Assembly: GCA_947258655.1 (NCBI GenBank)
Contig: CAMYJD010000020.1
Span: 1-64,000 of the forward strand
Source: an uncultured Gammaproteobacteria bacterium
GTDB lineage: Bacteria; Pseudomonadota; Gammaproteobacteria; JAADHQ01
Direction: 5' to 3'
DNA length: 64,000 bases
The stretch's first letter is position 1. Every line of letters starts with the position of its first letter. The notes beneath the pieces are model-generated. The model was not told the DNA's origin. It saw nothing but the letters and a program-made list of their open reading frames with translations, and made no database searches. This document shows positions 1 to 10,222 of the stretch, piece by piece. Position numbers and translations under genes: made by a program.

Positions 1-3000
1 CTGACCCGGGATCGACCAGGCCGAGCCGCCAAACGGCGCCTGTCCACCCGCCGGTGGATTGACCGTGATCGCGACGATCTCGTTGTCGCTAAGACCGCCA
101 GCGTCGGTGACCGTGAACGTGACGTTGTAGGTGCCGGCCGTAGCCGCGCCCGGGGTCCAGTCGAACGTACCGGTGCCGTCCAGATTGTCGGTGAAGGTCG
201 CACCTGTCGGCAGACCGCTTGCAGTGTATGCCAGCTCCGTGACCGGGGCGTCGTCGCTGGCCGATGTGCCGAAGGTCAGCTGCACGCCTTCATTCGTGCT
301 TTGCGGACCGATCGGGGTCAGGACCGGGGCCTGGTTGCCCCCGCTCGGGGTCACGATGAAATCGGCCGAGGCCACGCCACTATCGGCCAGACCGCTTTTC
401 ACGGCAAACGCCTGTACAGTGGCATCTGCAGTCAGTGTGATTGGTGCCGTGTAAACAGGTGAGGCCGTTGATGGTGTAGTGCCATCTGTCGTGTAATGGA
501 CCGTTGCGCCAGTAGTACTGGTTGCCAGCGTCACATCGACCGAATCCGTGAAAGTACCGCCGTTCGGGGTAATGGTCGGAGTTGCGACCGTCGAACCGAC
601 CAGTCGGATCCAGGTCAGGTTAAAGCCCTTGCCATCCATCGCCACGCGCATGATTTGCTGGCCGGCTGCCAGTGTTACCGGGACACTCTGGGTCTGCCAG
701 TTTTCCCAACTTCCGGTATTGGCCAGTGTAATCGGACCGGTGACATCGACACCATTGAATTCGACGTGGATATCGCGGCCACTGTTTGGTGTTGTAGAGC
801 GCACCTCGAGTGTGTAATCACCAGCGGCAGCAACGTCGACCGTATATTCCAGCCATTCACCGGCCTTGTTGGCACCCACATAATTGCCTTCTGTAGCACT
901 CAGCCATATATCGATATCATCGGTTCGGTACTGGGCGCCGGTGTTGCCTGCCGTGGTGTCATGATAGGCAATGCCTTCCCCGCCGAGATCGTAGTCCTCG
1001 ACCTCGATCTGACCCGGGATCGACCAGGGCGATCCACCAAACGGTGCCTGCCCACCCGCTGGTGGGTTGACCGTGATCGTGACGACTTCGCTGTCGATCA
1101 GCCCGCCACCACTCAGATCGGTCACGGTAAAGGTCACATTGTAGCTACCGGCCGTGCCCACACCCGGGGTCCAGTCGAAAGTGCCGTTGCCATTGGTGTT
1201 GTCGGTGAATGTGGCACCGGTCGGCATGCCGGTGGCCGTCATCATCAGTTCGCTGGCCGGGCCATCGTCAGTGGCTGTGACCGGGAAACTCAGGGTCAGG
1301 CCTTCCTCAATGCTCTGCGCCCCTATCGGATTCAGGACCGGGGCCTGATTGGGTGCATTAACCGTAATCGTGACGACTTCGCTGTCGACCAGGCCGCCAC
1401 CGCTCAGATCGGTCACGTTAAAGGTCACATTGTAGCTACCGGCCGTCGCCGCACCGGGGGTCCAGTCGAAGGTGCCGTTGCCATTGGTGTTGTCAGTAAA
1501 AGTCGCACCGACAGGCATGCCGGTGGCGGTCATCATCAGTTCGCTGGCCGGACCATCGTCAGTGGCCGTGACCGCGAAATTCAGGTTTGCACCTTCCGCA
1601 ACACTCTGAGCCCCGATTGCAGCAAGCACAGGTGGTTGGTTGCCTGTCGCAGGTGAAACCGTGATCTCAACGATCTCACTGCTGGCCAGACCGTTACCGT
1701 TATCATCCGTGGCCGTGAACGTAACGCTATAGGGACTTCCTGCCGCATCACCGCCGGCGGGGGTCCACGTGAACGTGCCGGTACCGTCGGTATTGTCGAT
1801 AAAGCTGGCGCCAGCGGGCAGATTGGTCGCCGTCAACACCAGTGGTGCCGGGCCGTCTGCATCACTGGCAGTAACGGGGATAGTGAGCAGTTGGCCTTCC
1901 TGTGTATTTTGCGCCCCAATCGGTGTCAGCACGGGCGCCTGATTGGCGGCAGCAACATCGATCTGTACGACTTCACTGTCTGAGAGGCCATTGCCGTTGT
2001 CATCCGTGGCAGTGAACGTAACGCTATAGGGGCTGCCTGCCGCATCACCGGCGGCCGGTGTCCATGTGAATGAACCGGTGCCGTTGGCATTATCAACAAA
2101 CGATGCACCGGGCGGCAGATTGGTCGCTGTCAACACCAATGGCGCCGGGCCATCTGCATCAGAGGCCGAGACCGGTATAGTCAGGGGTACACCTTCCTGG
2201 GCTGACTGTGTGCCTATGGTTGACAATACGGGTGCCTGGTTGCCGCCACCCGTGCTCTTCGCATACACATCCAGGCGGTCAAACAATGGCTGGGTAGCGG
2301 TTCCACCTGACTGCCCGATGACCAGCTGCACGGTATTACTGCCCGTGGGCAGGTTGGCATTCCAGTCAAGGCTGGCCCAGCTTCCGCGTCTACCCGTGGT
2401 CGTTGGTTTTGTGGTGCCGATACTGACGCCGTTGACGTATAGGGTTACGTCCTTCGCAGCGCCTTCCCAGGAATAGCGGAATGACAGTACACGATTACCA
2501 CCGCCGCTAACGTTGGTCCACTCCAGTATGGCTCCATTGGTATTAACATCGAAATAACCTGTACCAGAGAAATCAGCCAGGGTATTGCCGATTACACCCC
2601 CGGTCTGGGTAGTCGCATCTTCGGCTTCATAACTGGCGAGGAAATTACCGCGGTCCGGGAACTGGCGCGGTTCCAGCAGGATGTCGTCCCAGAATGTCTC
2701 ACCGGATAGACAATCGTACCAACTGCGAAACACGGTATCGATCTTGGCGGCATTGGCTGGTGCCTGGAGATAGATCTTCATCTGCCTCCAGTCGTAGGTT
2801 CCATACGGCGCCCACATGTACATTTCCTTGGTGAGCTTGCCATTACTACTGTTACGCCAGCGTGTAACTGCCAGTGGCTTGCCACCACCACCAACACCCA
2901 CTACATTGTTTCCTTTGACCCAGACCGAGTACTCGTATTCCTGTCCGGCTGTTACACCACTAATATTGTATTGACCGAAATTATGATTGGTCGTTGATCC

Positions 3001-3210
3001 ATCATTGATCACATGCGCAGAATTGCTACCTGTGCGCGCGACAGTCGTGGAAAGGGATGTGGCGTAATCACTCGACGTCCAGTTGACACCTGATTCCAGG
3101 GAAGCATCCGGAATGACGTTGGCATGGGCAGAAGCGAGCATACCTGTTAACAGGTATGTCAGTAGAAAAATTTTTATTACTCGGCAAGACATGTGACCCA
3201 TAGCTCTCAT
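1..3210 (-). CDS. Large secreted modular carbohydrate-binding protein, 3' end outside window
   Basis: The frame is open from an ATG at 3210 to the left edge (1,070 codons, no stop); in-frame ATGs at 3201 and 3192 are alternative starts. Residues 1-30 look like a signal peptide ending in ASAHA. Residues 31-180 resemble a CBM4/9-type jelly roll and about 193-318 a CBM6/35-like module beginning SYEAEDA. Four putative Ig-like (He_PIG) repeats follow at about 323-715, each starting NQ(A/P)PVL. Next come a CBM6-like module (IEVEDYD, about 730-870), a chitobiase C-terminal-like module (about 873-945), a fifth Ig-like repeat and the start of a second CBM6 unit. No catalytic domain is visible. Inferred role: surface or matrix polysaccharide binding. 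The missing C-terminus could hold a sorting signal or an enzyme domain. Confidence 0.85.
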   Translation of the reverse strand, partial: MRAMGHMSCRVIKIFLLTYLLTGMLASAHANVIPDASLESGVNWTSSDYATSLSTTVARTGSNSAHVINDGSTTNHNFGQYNISGVTAGQEYEYSVWVKGNNVVGVGGGGKPLAVTRWRNSSNGKLTKEMYMWAPYGTYDWRQMKIYLQAPANAAKIDTVFRSWYDCLSGETFWDDILLEPRQFPDRGNFLASYEAEDATTQTGGVIGNTLADFSGTGYFDVNTNGAILEWTNVSGGGNRVLSFRYSWEGAAKDVTLYVNGVSIGTTKPTTTGRRGSWASLDWNANLPTGSNTVQLVIGQSGGTATQPLFDRLDVYAKSTGGGNQAPVLSTIGTQSAQEGVPLTIPVSASDADGPAPLVLTATNLPPGASFVDNANGTGSFTWTPAAGDAAGSPYSVTFTATDDNGNGLSDSEVVQIDVAAANQAPVLTPIGAQNTQEGQLLTIPVTASDADGPAPLVLTATNLPAGASFIDNTDGTGTFTWTPAGGDAAGSPYSVTFTATDDNGNGLASSEIVEITVSPATGNQPPVLAAIGAQSVAEGANLNFAVTATDDGPASELMMTATGMPVGATFTDNTNGNGTFDWTPGAATAGSYNVTFNVTDLSGGGLVDSEVVTITVNAPNQAPVLNPIGAQSIEEGLTLSFPVTATDDGPASELMMTATGMPTGATFTDNTNGNGTFDWTPGVGTAGSYNVTFTVTDLSGGGLIDSEVVTITVNPPAGGQAPFGGSPWSIPGQIEVEDYDLGGEGIAYHDTTAGNTGAQYRTDDIDIWLSATEGNYVGANKAGEWLEYTVDVAAAGDYTLEVRSTTPNSGRDIHVEFNGVDVTGPITLANTGSWENWQTQSVPVTLAAGQQIMRVAMDGKGFNLTWIRLVGSTVATPTITPNGGTFTDSVDVTLATSTTGATVHYTTDGTTPSTASPVYTAPITLTADATVQAFAVKSGLADSGVASADFIVTPSGGNQAPVLTPIGPQSTNEGVQLTFGTSASDDAPVTELAYTASGLPTGATFTDNLDGTGTFDWTPGAATAGTYNVTFTVTDAGGLSDNEIVAITVNPPAGGQAPFGGSAWSIPGQ

Positions 3211-4196
3211 CCCAATCGTGTCAATCCATTTAGACAATCCCAAACTACAGTAAAAATATTACAAACAAGTGCGCACGTTATCATAAACAGTCCAAACATT
3301 ATGTGACAGGGGTAACTGTTTCTTGACTAAATTTATGCTAATTGCACTATCAATTCGAAATCATGATTTAGCACGACCGGATTACCCGTACCATCTAGCT
3401 ACGACACAACAACCTGTCTTGAGCCGCTATTATCACCGCTGATTTTTAAGCGCAACGGTGTCACTGCGACATGTGTCGTCATGCATCATGAATTGCTAAT
3501 ATTGATACCCCAAATCCATACTATCCAATATCGCATGATGTTTCAATTGTTTTTATTTAATACTGTTAAATATATATAAACATCTGACGAACGGTAGTTT
3601 GAGATGCCACACAGATATTGCGGTTAACTATAATGGTGCAAGCCTTATCGATATAATATCAATAAGTTAATGAAATTATGGACAATACTGTCGGTTCATT
3701 TTACAAGCCCGGTAAACCCAGAAAACATATTTTCGATCACATAATCCGGATAAACGGTACCTGAGTGGATAGAAAACAAGTATGGCGCCCGAAATGCAAT
3801 GCCTTGCAGCTCATTCTGTAATCGATTTATTGCTAAACACAGCTATAGGATAATCCCGAAATACTCCTAAATGATTGAATTAAATTAAGATAATAAACCG
3901 GCTGGGATCAATGTTGCGTGTATGTACATTACATTTTTTGCCGATCGGCAGGAAACAGACAATTTTAAAAATATGACGAGAGAAGAAATTACATTTTAAG
4001 CATCATGATCGACAATAATGCAAGGTATGAATGCGACCTTAAGCAGATCAATTAACCCAATTTGCTTGCAGATCGATAAACGGCCTTCAGACAGCTGATT
4101 ACGGACAAGATACTAAAGTCAGGGCACAAGCCAACTTACAGCATGCACCAGGACTCGATTAATAAAAAACCGTGCAGGCGCTCCTGATAACACGTG
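3211..4196. other. AT-rich intergenic region without recognisable genes
   Basis: This stretch of nearly 1 kb lies between two minus-strand genes. It has no convincing open frame on either strand and no tRNA-like, IS-like or clear terminator structure. It is markedly AT-rich. It presumably carries the promoter of the modular protein downstream of it on the minus strand, but no sigma-70 or sigma-54 promoter could be assigned with confidence. Confidence 0.6.
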
Positions 4197-5159
4197 TTAT
4201 GGGCACATATGCAGTGATCGCACTATCCGCCGTATACCACCTAAAATCTTGTCCGATAAATTGATTAACCTGCCCACAAACGTACCCCATATCCGTCTGC
4301 CCTGGGTTAATTCGGGCAAGTAAAAATCATATCCAAGAGTAATAAGCTCCTGATAATTGGCGAACGCCTTTGATACCTTTATCATCTGCCAGGGGCTCAA
4401 CGTATTTTTCCATTTATCAAGCCCGGCAGTATGCGGATTGGCATTGAATTGATCAGCGGAATACCAGACCTCCCCGGACTCTACCGTTATTGCGCTCTCC
4501 CCCATATGCTTCTTTTCCCCTGGTACACACATGGCCGGATCCCAGTCAAGCCCGAGGAAATCACAGATCTTCCTAGTTTCTGCTTCAGGATCCAGAACCA
4601 CTTTTTCATACACCACGGTTAAAACATGGCCAGGATAATTTGCTGCAGCCTTGAATCCGGCATCCATGCACCGTTTGATATAGCGTATCGCAGCATCGAT
4701 ATCCCGGGTAAATTCCTGTACTTTAATCCCTTTCTTGCTGGCGCGCTCACCAACCTGAAGCATCGAAGCGACGATGGCACGTGGATCACGCACCACCATA
4801 ATGAAATGCGAATTCGGCAATAATTCAACGAGCTCAGGAAATACACGTATGTTCTCCGGAGTCTTCTCGCTTAGCAGTTTCGCTTCATGACGCTCAGCAA
4901 ACGGCACAAGAAAATCAAGAATAAGTGAACGAAAACGCGTATCTACCTCTTGACTGCTGCAAATCTGGTCAATCCACCCGCGCGCCACATTTTCCTGCAT
5001 ACTATTACGTACCTTGACAATTTCAGGAAGATGCAGAAACTCCGGCCCCCCCAGTATATCGGGATGCGAATCCAGCATATTTTGCACCAGGGTAGTACCG
5101 GAACGAGCCGACCCACCAACAAACACCAGGTTCTGTTCCATTTTTTCAGTATTTTCCAA
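4197..5159 (-). CDS. Sulfotransferase family protein (1 of 3)
   Basis: A 320-residue protein of the PAPS-dependent sulfotransferase fold, which transfers sulfate from PAPS to an acceptor, here probably a sugar of the exported polysaccharide (inference from context). The 5'-phosphosulfate loop is GGSARSGTTL near residues 15-24. The 3'-phosphate-binding segment is VVRDPRAIVASML near 122-134. No signal peptide is seen, so it is probably cytoplasmic. The start is a TTG at 5159, supported by GGAG seven bases upstream; the ATG at 5141 has no such site. It belongs to the Sulfotransfer_3-like group and is not closely similar to the other two sulfotransferases here, suggesting different acceptor positions. 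Confidence 0.85.
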   Translation of the reverse strand: MENTEKMEQNLVFVGGSARSGTTLVQNMLDSHPDILGGPEFLHLPEIVKVRNSMQENVARGWIDQICSSQEVDTRFRSLILDFLVPFAERHEAKLLSEKTPENIRVFPELVELLPNSHFIMVVRDPRAIVASMLQVGERASKKGIKVQEFTRDIDAAIRYIKRCMDAGFKAAANYPGHVLTVVYEKVVLDPEAETRKICDFLGLDWDPAMCVPGEKKHMGESAITVESGEVWYSADQFNANPHTAGLDKWKNTLSPWQMIKVSKAFANYQELITLGYDFYLPELTQGRRIWGTFVGRLINLSDKILGGIRRIVRSLHMCP

Positions 5160-5364
5160 AATTTTACTCCGCGATAATCCTAATCGACACTATTTTCTCT
5201 ATAGCCGACTGAGAAATCCGCAATAATTGAAATTCAATGCTGGTTTGATCATTATCATCTACTGTTAGGATATATTCTTTTCCATTATCAGTAAAAGCCC
5301 GAAATGTATTTTCAGCACATATTTCAGCACCAGTCACAAACAGTGGATATATTTCCAGTCGAGC

Positions 5365-7431
5365 TTAATTATCCAGTTCCGACAAACCTTGTTGCTCGCG
5401 AATTGTTACGATCCTGCTCGCGGAGATATTACGTATTTCCTGCACCGTGCCGCTCGGCCAATTAACCACAAGTCTGTCAACCTGATTGTTAGAACCGAGA
5501 CCAAAATGGAGCCGCTGATGATTCTGGGTAATTCGATGCATTCCGCCACGTTGTTCCCTGACCTGTCTGACACCACCGGCTTCGACGACTACGCTTGCAC
5601 CAATACCATCACGGTTGGATTTTACACCCTCAAGGTCAATTTCAATCCAACGGTTATTATTACCCTGATTGCGAAATAACTGGTGTGGACCCTCGTCAGA
5701 AAATTGTCCGGCCGGGTCGGTACCATTGGTGACAAATATATCCAGAAATCCGTCACGATTATAATCAGCCACAGCAGCTACATCGCCACGCCCCATGTGG
5801 CTTCCTGCGGCACCACCCGCATCTGGAACCAGACGGAAGTTTCCATCCCCATCATTTTCAAACAGGCGATTTGGTATATTAGCCACGGGTCCTGTACATA
5901 CCATGTAAAGATCTACGTCCATATCATTATCAAAATCCGCCGCAACTATGGAATAGCAGGATGTATCACCACCGATATCTCCCTTTAATTTCATAGGTAC
6001 AAACTTGTCATCCTGTCGTATAAGAATTGTATCGACACCCCTTTCTTTAAAAGGTATGAATCCTATTGTTTCTAGATCCTCTATAGCCTGATCGGCCTTA
6101 ATGGTGAAATCAGTGTAAACAGCACTGGAAAGATTACGAATCTCCCATATTGCTTTTTCCGGATTATAAACTATCGACAATGACTTGTTTTTTTCTGCAA
6201 GCTTTGCGTAGCCTGGCCCCCTGGCGACATCATCATCGGGTGAGAGAGTAAAAGTCAATGCATCAGGATGATGTCCATTTGCGCCAATAAATATTCTATC
6301 AAGGGCAAGCCATGCAGGGCCCATGCGAAATTCCAGCGTACCCTTTGCACGAAAAGTGATCATATTATGCTTATTGGCGCGCCTACCCGTTAACGTAGCC
6401 TTGATTTCATTTGCGCTCACTCGTATCACGTCAGACTCGAGAAACGGCCCCTTCAGCAAATACATATCATTTTTTCCGTCACCATTAAAATCCTCGATAG
6501 CGACATCACTTATGCCGTTTCTCCCGGGGATTTTGTAACTACTGGTTTCATCGTCGAACTCCTTGTCGTCCAGCGAGAAAATTCTTGTCGGCGAGGATAA
6601 CAGGACCAAATCGAGGTCGTCATTTTTGGATATCCTCGCCAATTGTGCAGCTTCAAGATGGTTATGCGAATTAATAAATGACGTCTTGGTTGTAAATTCA
6701 AAGCGCTTAAGATTGCGGTATGTGGCTAGGATTTTATCACGTCGCGTCCATTTGGAATCCCTCAATCCTGAGGCTTCTGTTGCATCTTTAAATCGCTTGT
6801 TTTTTTGCATGAAAACCGAAGTAGGGGAAAGTCCTTTTCTCCGTGTATTGACGGTTACCAAATCCAGCTTGCCATCACGATCAACGTCAATCCATAATGG
6901 AGAGCGCGCAAGCCCGGCCTGATCCAGGCCATACGCTTTCGCTTTTTCTTCGAGGACACCACCCTGATTCACATAAAGGTGGTTGCGTCCGCAACCGATG
7001 CATAGAGTGCCGTCCTCGTTCGTGCTTGCCCCGACCAGTTCCACCAGATCCTGGTCACCATCATTATCGAAATCTGCCCACGCAGCGCCGTGTTTATCAG
7101 CTCCGGGATTACCGCTCCATACCTTATCTATAATGTTGGTAAAAGTGCCATCCCGGTTATTCAGGTACATACTGGGCTTGCTATTATGGTTACCTACCCA
7201 CAAATCCGGCCAGCCATCACCATTAATATCACCCCAGGATGCTCCATACGTACTTGAAGAATGGTTGATTCGCGCATCTTGTGTCGCCTCTTCGAACTTA
7301 ATTTCTGCCATAATTGAATGTGATGAGACAAGGCAGTAAAGAGGTAAAATAAAACACTTCACTGCTAATATAAGTAAATCATGCTTGCAGGTAATTTTTC
7401 TTGTTCTTTCACGAGCCATCGTTACATTCAT
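5365..7431 (-). CDS. FG-GAP/VCBS repeat protein with ASPIC/UnbV C-terminus (paralogue 1)
   Basis: About 688 residues. The ATG at 7431 is chosen because AAGGTG lies six bases upstream; an open frame extends to 7467. An N-terminal hydrophobic stretch ending near SIMA looks like a signal peptide, so export is expected. The body is a beta-propeller-like array with six calcium-loop motifs of the form DxNxDGxxD, for example DINGDGWPDLW, DFDNDGDQDLV and DYNRDGFLDIF. The last ~85 residues form an ASPIC/UnbV domain (NNRWIEIDLEG, then NRDGIGA and HFGLG). The family is usually extracellular, with adhesive or carbohydrate-linked roles proposed. It is clearly paralogous to the next gene upstream on this strand; the pair probably arose by tandem duplication. 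Confidence 0.85.
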   Translation of the reverse strand: MNVTMARERTRKITCKHDLLILAVKCFILPLYCLVSSHSIMAEIKFEEATQDARINHSSSTYGASWGDINGDGWPDLWVGNHNSKPSMYLNNRDGTFTNIIDKVWSGNPGADKHGAAWADFDNDGDQDLVELVGASTNEDGTLCIGCGRNHLYVNQGGVLEEKAKAYGLDQAGLARSPLWIDVDRDGKLDLVTVNTRRKGLSPTSVFMQKNKRFKDATEASGLRDSKWTRRDKILATYRNLKRFEFTTKTSFINSHNHLEAAQLARISKNDDLDLVLLSSPTRIFSLDDKEFDDETSSYKIPGRNGISDVAIEDFNGDGKNDMYLLKGPFLESDVIRVSANEIKATLTGRRANKHNMITFRAKGTLEFRMGPAWLALDRIFIGANGHHPDALTFTLSPDDDVARGPGYAKLAEKNKSLSIVYNPEKAIWEIRNLSSAVYTDFTIKADQAIEDLETIGFIPFKERGVDTILIRQDDKFVPMKLKGDIGGDTSCYSIVAADFDNDMDVDLYMVCTGPVANIPNRLFENDGDGNFRLVPDAGGAAGSHMGRGDVAAVADYNRDGFLDIFVTNGTDPAGQFSDEGPHQLFRNQGNNNRWIEIDLEGVKSNRDGIGASVVVEAGGVRQVREQRGGMHRITQNHQRLHFGLGSNNQVDRLVVNWPSGTVQEIRNISASRIVTIREQQGLSELDN

Positions 7432-7500
7432 CTTTGTCACCTTGATTTTCTGTTGACAACAGAGCACATCGACCTGAGGGCCTTCCTGTTATTTATTTAA

Positions 7501-9516
7501 CTATATTTTTTCATCAACAACCAGAATCTGGTTAGCCGGTATATCATCAACCAGATGCTGCACCTGCCCTGCAGGCCAGTATATGCTTAGCGAGTCAGCC
7601 TTTTCATGTGGACCTAATCCAAAATGGACACGCATGTGATTTTGAGAAAAACTATGCATACCGCCATCGACATGCCTGACCTGGGTTTTCCCGTTCACGC
7701 TCAAAACCAGTTTCGCGCCAATACCGTCACGATTCGATTCACTACCACGTAAATCAATTTCCAGCCAGTGATTGTTATTCCTCATATTCTGGAATAGCTG
7801 ATGTGGACCTCCATGGGAAAAAGGCGGTGGACCCGCTCCATTTGTAACAAAGAGATCCAGAAATCCATCCAGGTTATAGTCAGCCATTGCCACCTGGTTA
7901 CCGCGACCCTTTATTGAACCTTCCGCTCCACCGGCATCTTTCACTTTAATAAAATTGGCTTTTCCGTCATTTTCGTACAATATGTTGGTGAGATTTTCGA
8001 CGGGGCCTGCACAGACCAGATAAAGATCCAGATCCATATCATTATCAAAATCACCCGCTGTAACAGAACTACATGACGTAGCCTGATCGGTAAAACGTAA
8101 TTTTTTTGCTACGAACCTGTTTCCCTTTCTGATTAATAATACGTCATGCTCACTTCCGGTTTTGGGCTTGAATCCCTTGGCATTGAAGGATTCGATATTT
8201 TTTGTCGAGGTAATAATGAAGCCTATCAACTGGCCAAGGTTCGCCAGGGTCCATTCCCTTGTGACCGGATTAAATTCAATAGAGATACCTCCCCCTGCTT
8301 TTTTCAACGATGGCGCGCGCTCACGCGCCGCGGCGCTATCGACGGGAATTGTAAATATTTCGCTTTTCAGCTCTCGCTCTTCCGAACCTATATACAGCTT
8401 CGGATATATCTGACTACGTCGGTCAGACGGATCGTACCACGGCCTGTGAATTTCAAAGGTAACGTCACCATCCGTTCGAAACTTGACACTGGCCATATCA
8501 GTCGTTGGCCCACCCATTTTTCCCTTGATACTTCGGGCGTTCACCATTGATATATCCCTGCTCCCGGAGCGGGCCCGGACGAGGAACATATCCATCTCCC
8601 CGTCACCATTAAAATCGCCAATTGCCACGTCCTCAACTGCAGCAATTTTTGGCAACAATATTTTATCAGTAACCGCTTTCAATCCCTTCGATTTGATCGA
8701 ATAGAACCTGCTGGGCTGCGTGTATGCTATCAGCTCCATCTGCTTTTGATCAGACAGTGAAGCAAGCTGTGCAAACGCATTATTAACCTTGATCTCTCCG
8801 GACTTACCTTGCTTGCTAACGCCCAGTAATTGCTTAATATCAGAGAATATGCCCCCATTTGATGATCGTGGAGCCCGAGAAAAACGAAACTTCTTCGTTT
8901 TATCTACAAAACCGTTATCAGTCTGAACAAACAGGGCCGAAGGGGCTTCCTTACGCATACGGTTCATCAACAGTATATCGAGTTTTCCATCCTGATTGAC
9001 ATCAAGCCAGAGCGGCGTTCTGCCGCGCCCCAATGGATAATCGATGCCCAGCTGCTTTGCCTTGTTTATTAACTGGCCGCCCTCATTAACAAAAAAGTAG
9101 TTGGGGCTTGCTCCACGACCTGCGGCTCCGCCTGTAACTGCAATCATATCCTGGTCACCATCATTATCGTAATCTGCCCAGGCAACGCCATGAAAGTCAG
9201 CGCGTAAATCTTCAAGAATAAGCGCGGAGTGAAGATCAATAAATTTTCCGTTTTTCTGATTCACATATAGACTGGGGGGCAAGCCATGATGATTGGATAC
9301 CCATATATCCGGCCAGCCGTCGGCATTGACGTCACCCCAGGCTGATGCTGCCGTTGGTATAGATTGATTGATACCCGCAGTTTTTGAAACGTCTCTGAAC
9401 TTAATTTCGCTATAGACATGTAGTGGGGCAATACCAAGTCCCAGCAATACGATATTAGCGATCATTTTGTACAATGCGGAAACAAACCTTTTGTTTTGAT
9501 GTCTAACTGGAGTCAT
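7501..9516 (-). CDS. FG-GAP/VCBS repeat protein with ASPIC/UnbV C-terminus (paralogue 2)
   Basis: A 671-residue protein with the same plan as its neighbour at 5365-7431: N-terminal signal-like hydrophobic segment ending near LHVYS, mature part beginning EIKF, six DxDxDGxxD-type calcium loops (DVNADGWPDIW, DYDNDGDQDMI, DFNGDGEMDMF, DYNLDGFLDLF among them) and an ASPIC/UnbV end (NNHWLEIDLRG, NRDGIGA, HFGLG). Both proteins share a long middle insert between the third and fourth loops that lacks propeller motifs. The 69-base gap to the downstream gene and shared strand suggest co-transcription. The substrate or ligand is unknown. The gene lies in the polysaccharide locus beside sulfotransferase genes. 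Confidence 0.85.
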   Translation of the reverse strand: MTPVRHQNKRFVSALYKMIANIVLLGLGIAPLHVYSEIKFRDVSKTAGINQSIPTAASAWGDVNADGWPDIWVSNHHGLPPSLYVNQKNGKFIDLHSALILEDLRADFHGVAWADYDNDGDQDMIAVTGGAAGRGASPNYFFVNEGGQLINKAKQLGIDYPLGRGRTPLWLDVNQDGKLDILLMNRMRKEAPSALFVQTDNGFVDKTKKFRFSRAPRSSNGGIFSDIKQLLGVSKQGKSGEIKVNNAFAQLASLSDQKQMELIAYTQPSRFYSIKSKGLKAVTDKILLPKIAAVEDVAIGDFNGDGEMDMFLVRARSGSRDISMVNARSIKGKMGGPTTDMASVKFRTDGDVTFEIHRPWYDPSDRRSQIYPKLYIGSEERELKSEIFTIPVDSAAARERAPSLKKAGGGISIEFNPVTREWTLANLGQLIGFIITSTKNIESFNAKGFKPKTGSEHDVLLIRKGNRFVAKKLRFTDQATSCSSVTAGDFDNDMDLDLYLVCAGPVENLTNILYENDGKANFIKVKDAGGAEGSIKGRGNQVAMADYNLDGFLDLFVTNGAGPPPFSHGGPHQLFQNMRNNNHWLEIDLRGSESNRDGIGAKLVLSVNGKTQVRHVDGGMHSFSQNHMRVHFGLGPHEKADSLSIYWPAGQVQHLVDDIPANQILVVDEKI

Positions 9517-10222
9517 TATATATCTTATTTTATTGAAATACCTGATAACCTCAATGTTCCGCTTAAATGTGGATCAATATCAACACAAAATTCTACCGCA
9601 TACAAGACACCGATACATGCACAAGGCAAACGTCTTTGATTTATTATTATACCCCCTGATATCATACTACGTGAATTCAGTCTGGCTGTGCAACAATTAT
9701 CCTGGAATTACAGAGCATCCATTGCCCACTGACTTTAGCGGCCAGATATCTGCGTAATTATCATAGATCTCATTACCATATAGGCATTCAGGATCAATAC
9801 TCGCCGCTGCACGTTATAATAAAACAGCGCCGGATATGTAAACACGGATTTCAGGCCATCATGCAGATACGGAGTCCACACACTCAGCAACGGCACGGAC
9901 AAGCCTTGACGCACTAATCAGGGGGTAGGTATAGACCGATACACACAAGTCAGCAGAAACTGCCAGAGCCGACCGGATTACATCGAAAAGCGGGCATCAT
10001 CGCGAGGTATTTACCGCACTCTCTCGCTGGGCCGAAATTATGACAAGGCGTAATTATTCGCCTCCTGGATTGATAATAATGGCTATCGCCGTCACCACCA
10101 TATGACTTATAAATAATTCTTTATTTTTCTTTACATTAAATATTGATTATGTCAGATTTATTTAATATTTCTATATTTATTACTTTGAACCAACATCCTT
10201 TGCGCAGACTGGGAATATTCCA
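9517..10222. other. Divergent intergenic region upstream of a sulfotransferase gene
   Basis: About 700 bases between a minus-strand FG-GAP gene and a plus-strand sulfotransferase gene, so it should hold two divergent promoters. The part next to the sulfotransferase start (about 10090-10200) is strongly AT-rich. A 59-codon open frame on the minus strand (9914 to 9735) has no ribosome binding site and no recognisable family; it may be chance or a gene remnant. Confidence 0.5.

Noticed and set aside
496-1656. Long plus-strand open frame of 386 codons
   Set aside because: It is antisense to the modular binding protein, whose minus-strand frame has clear CBM and Ig-like domains; the plus frame encodes no recognisable protein and mirrors the repeats.
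3211-4196. Cyclic di-GMP riboswitch upstream of the modular surface protein
   Set aside because: The conserved GEMM core and tetraloop-receptor elements were not found.
9735-9914. 59-codon minus-strand frame in the gap before the second sulfotransferase
   Set aside because: No ribosome site, GTG start directly after a stop, no recognised family; chance or an old remnant.
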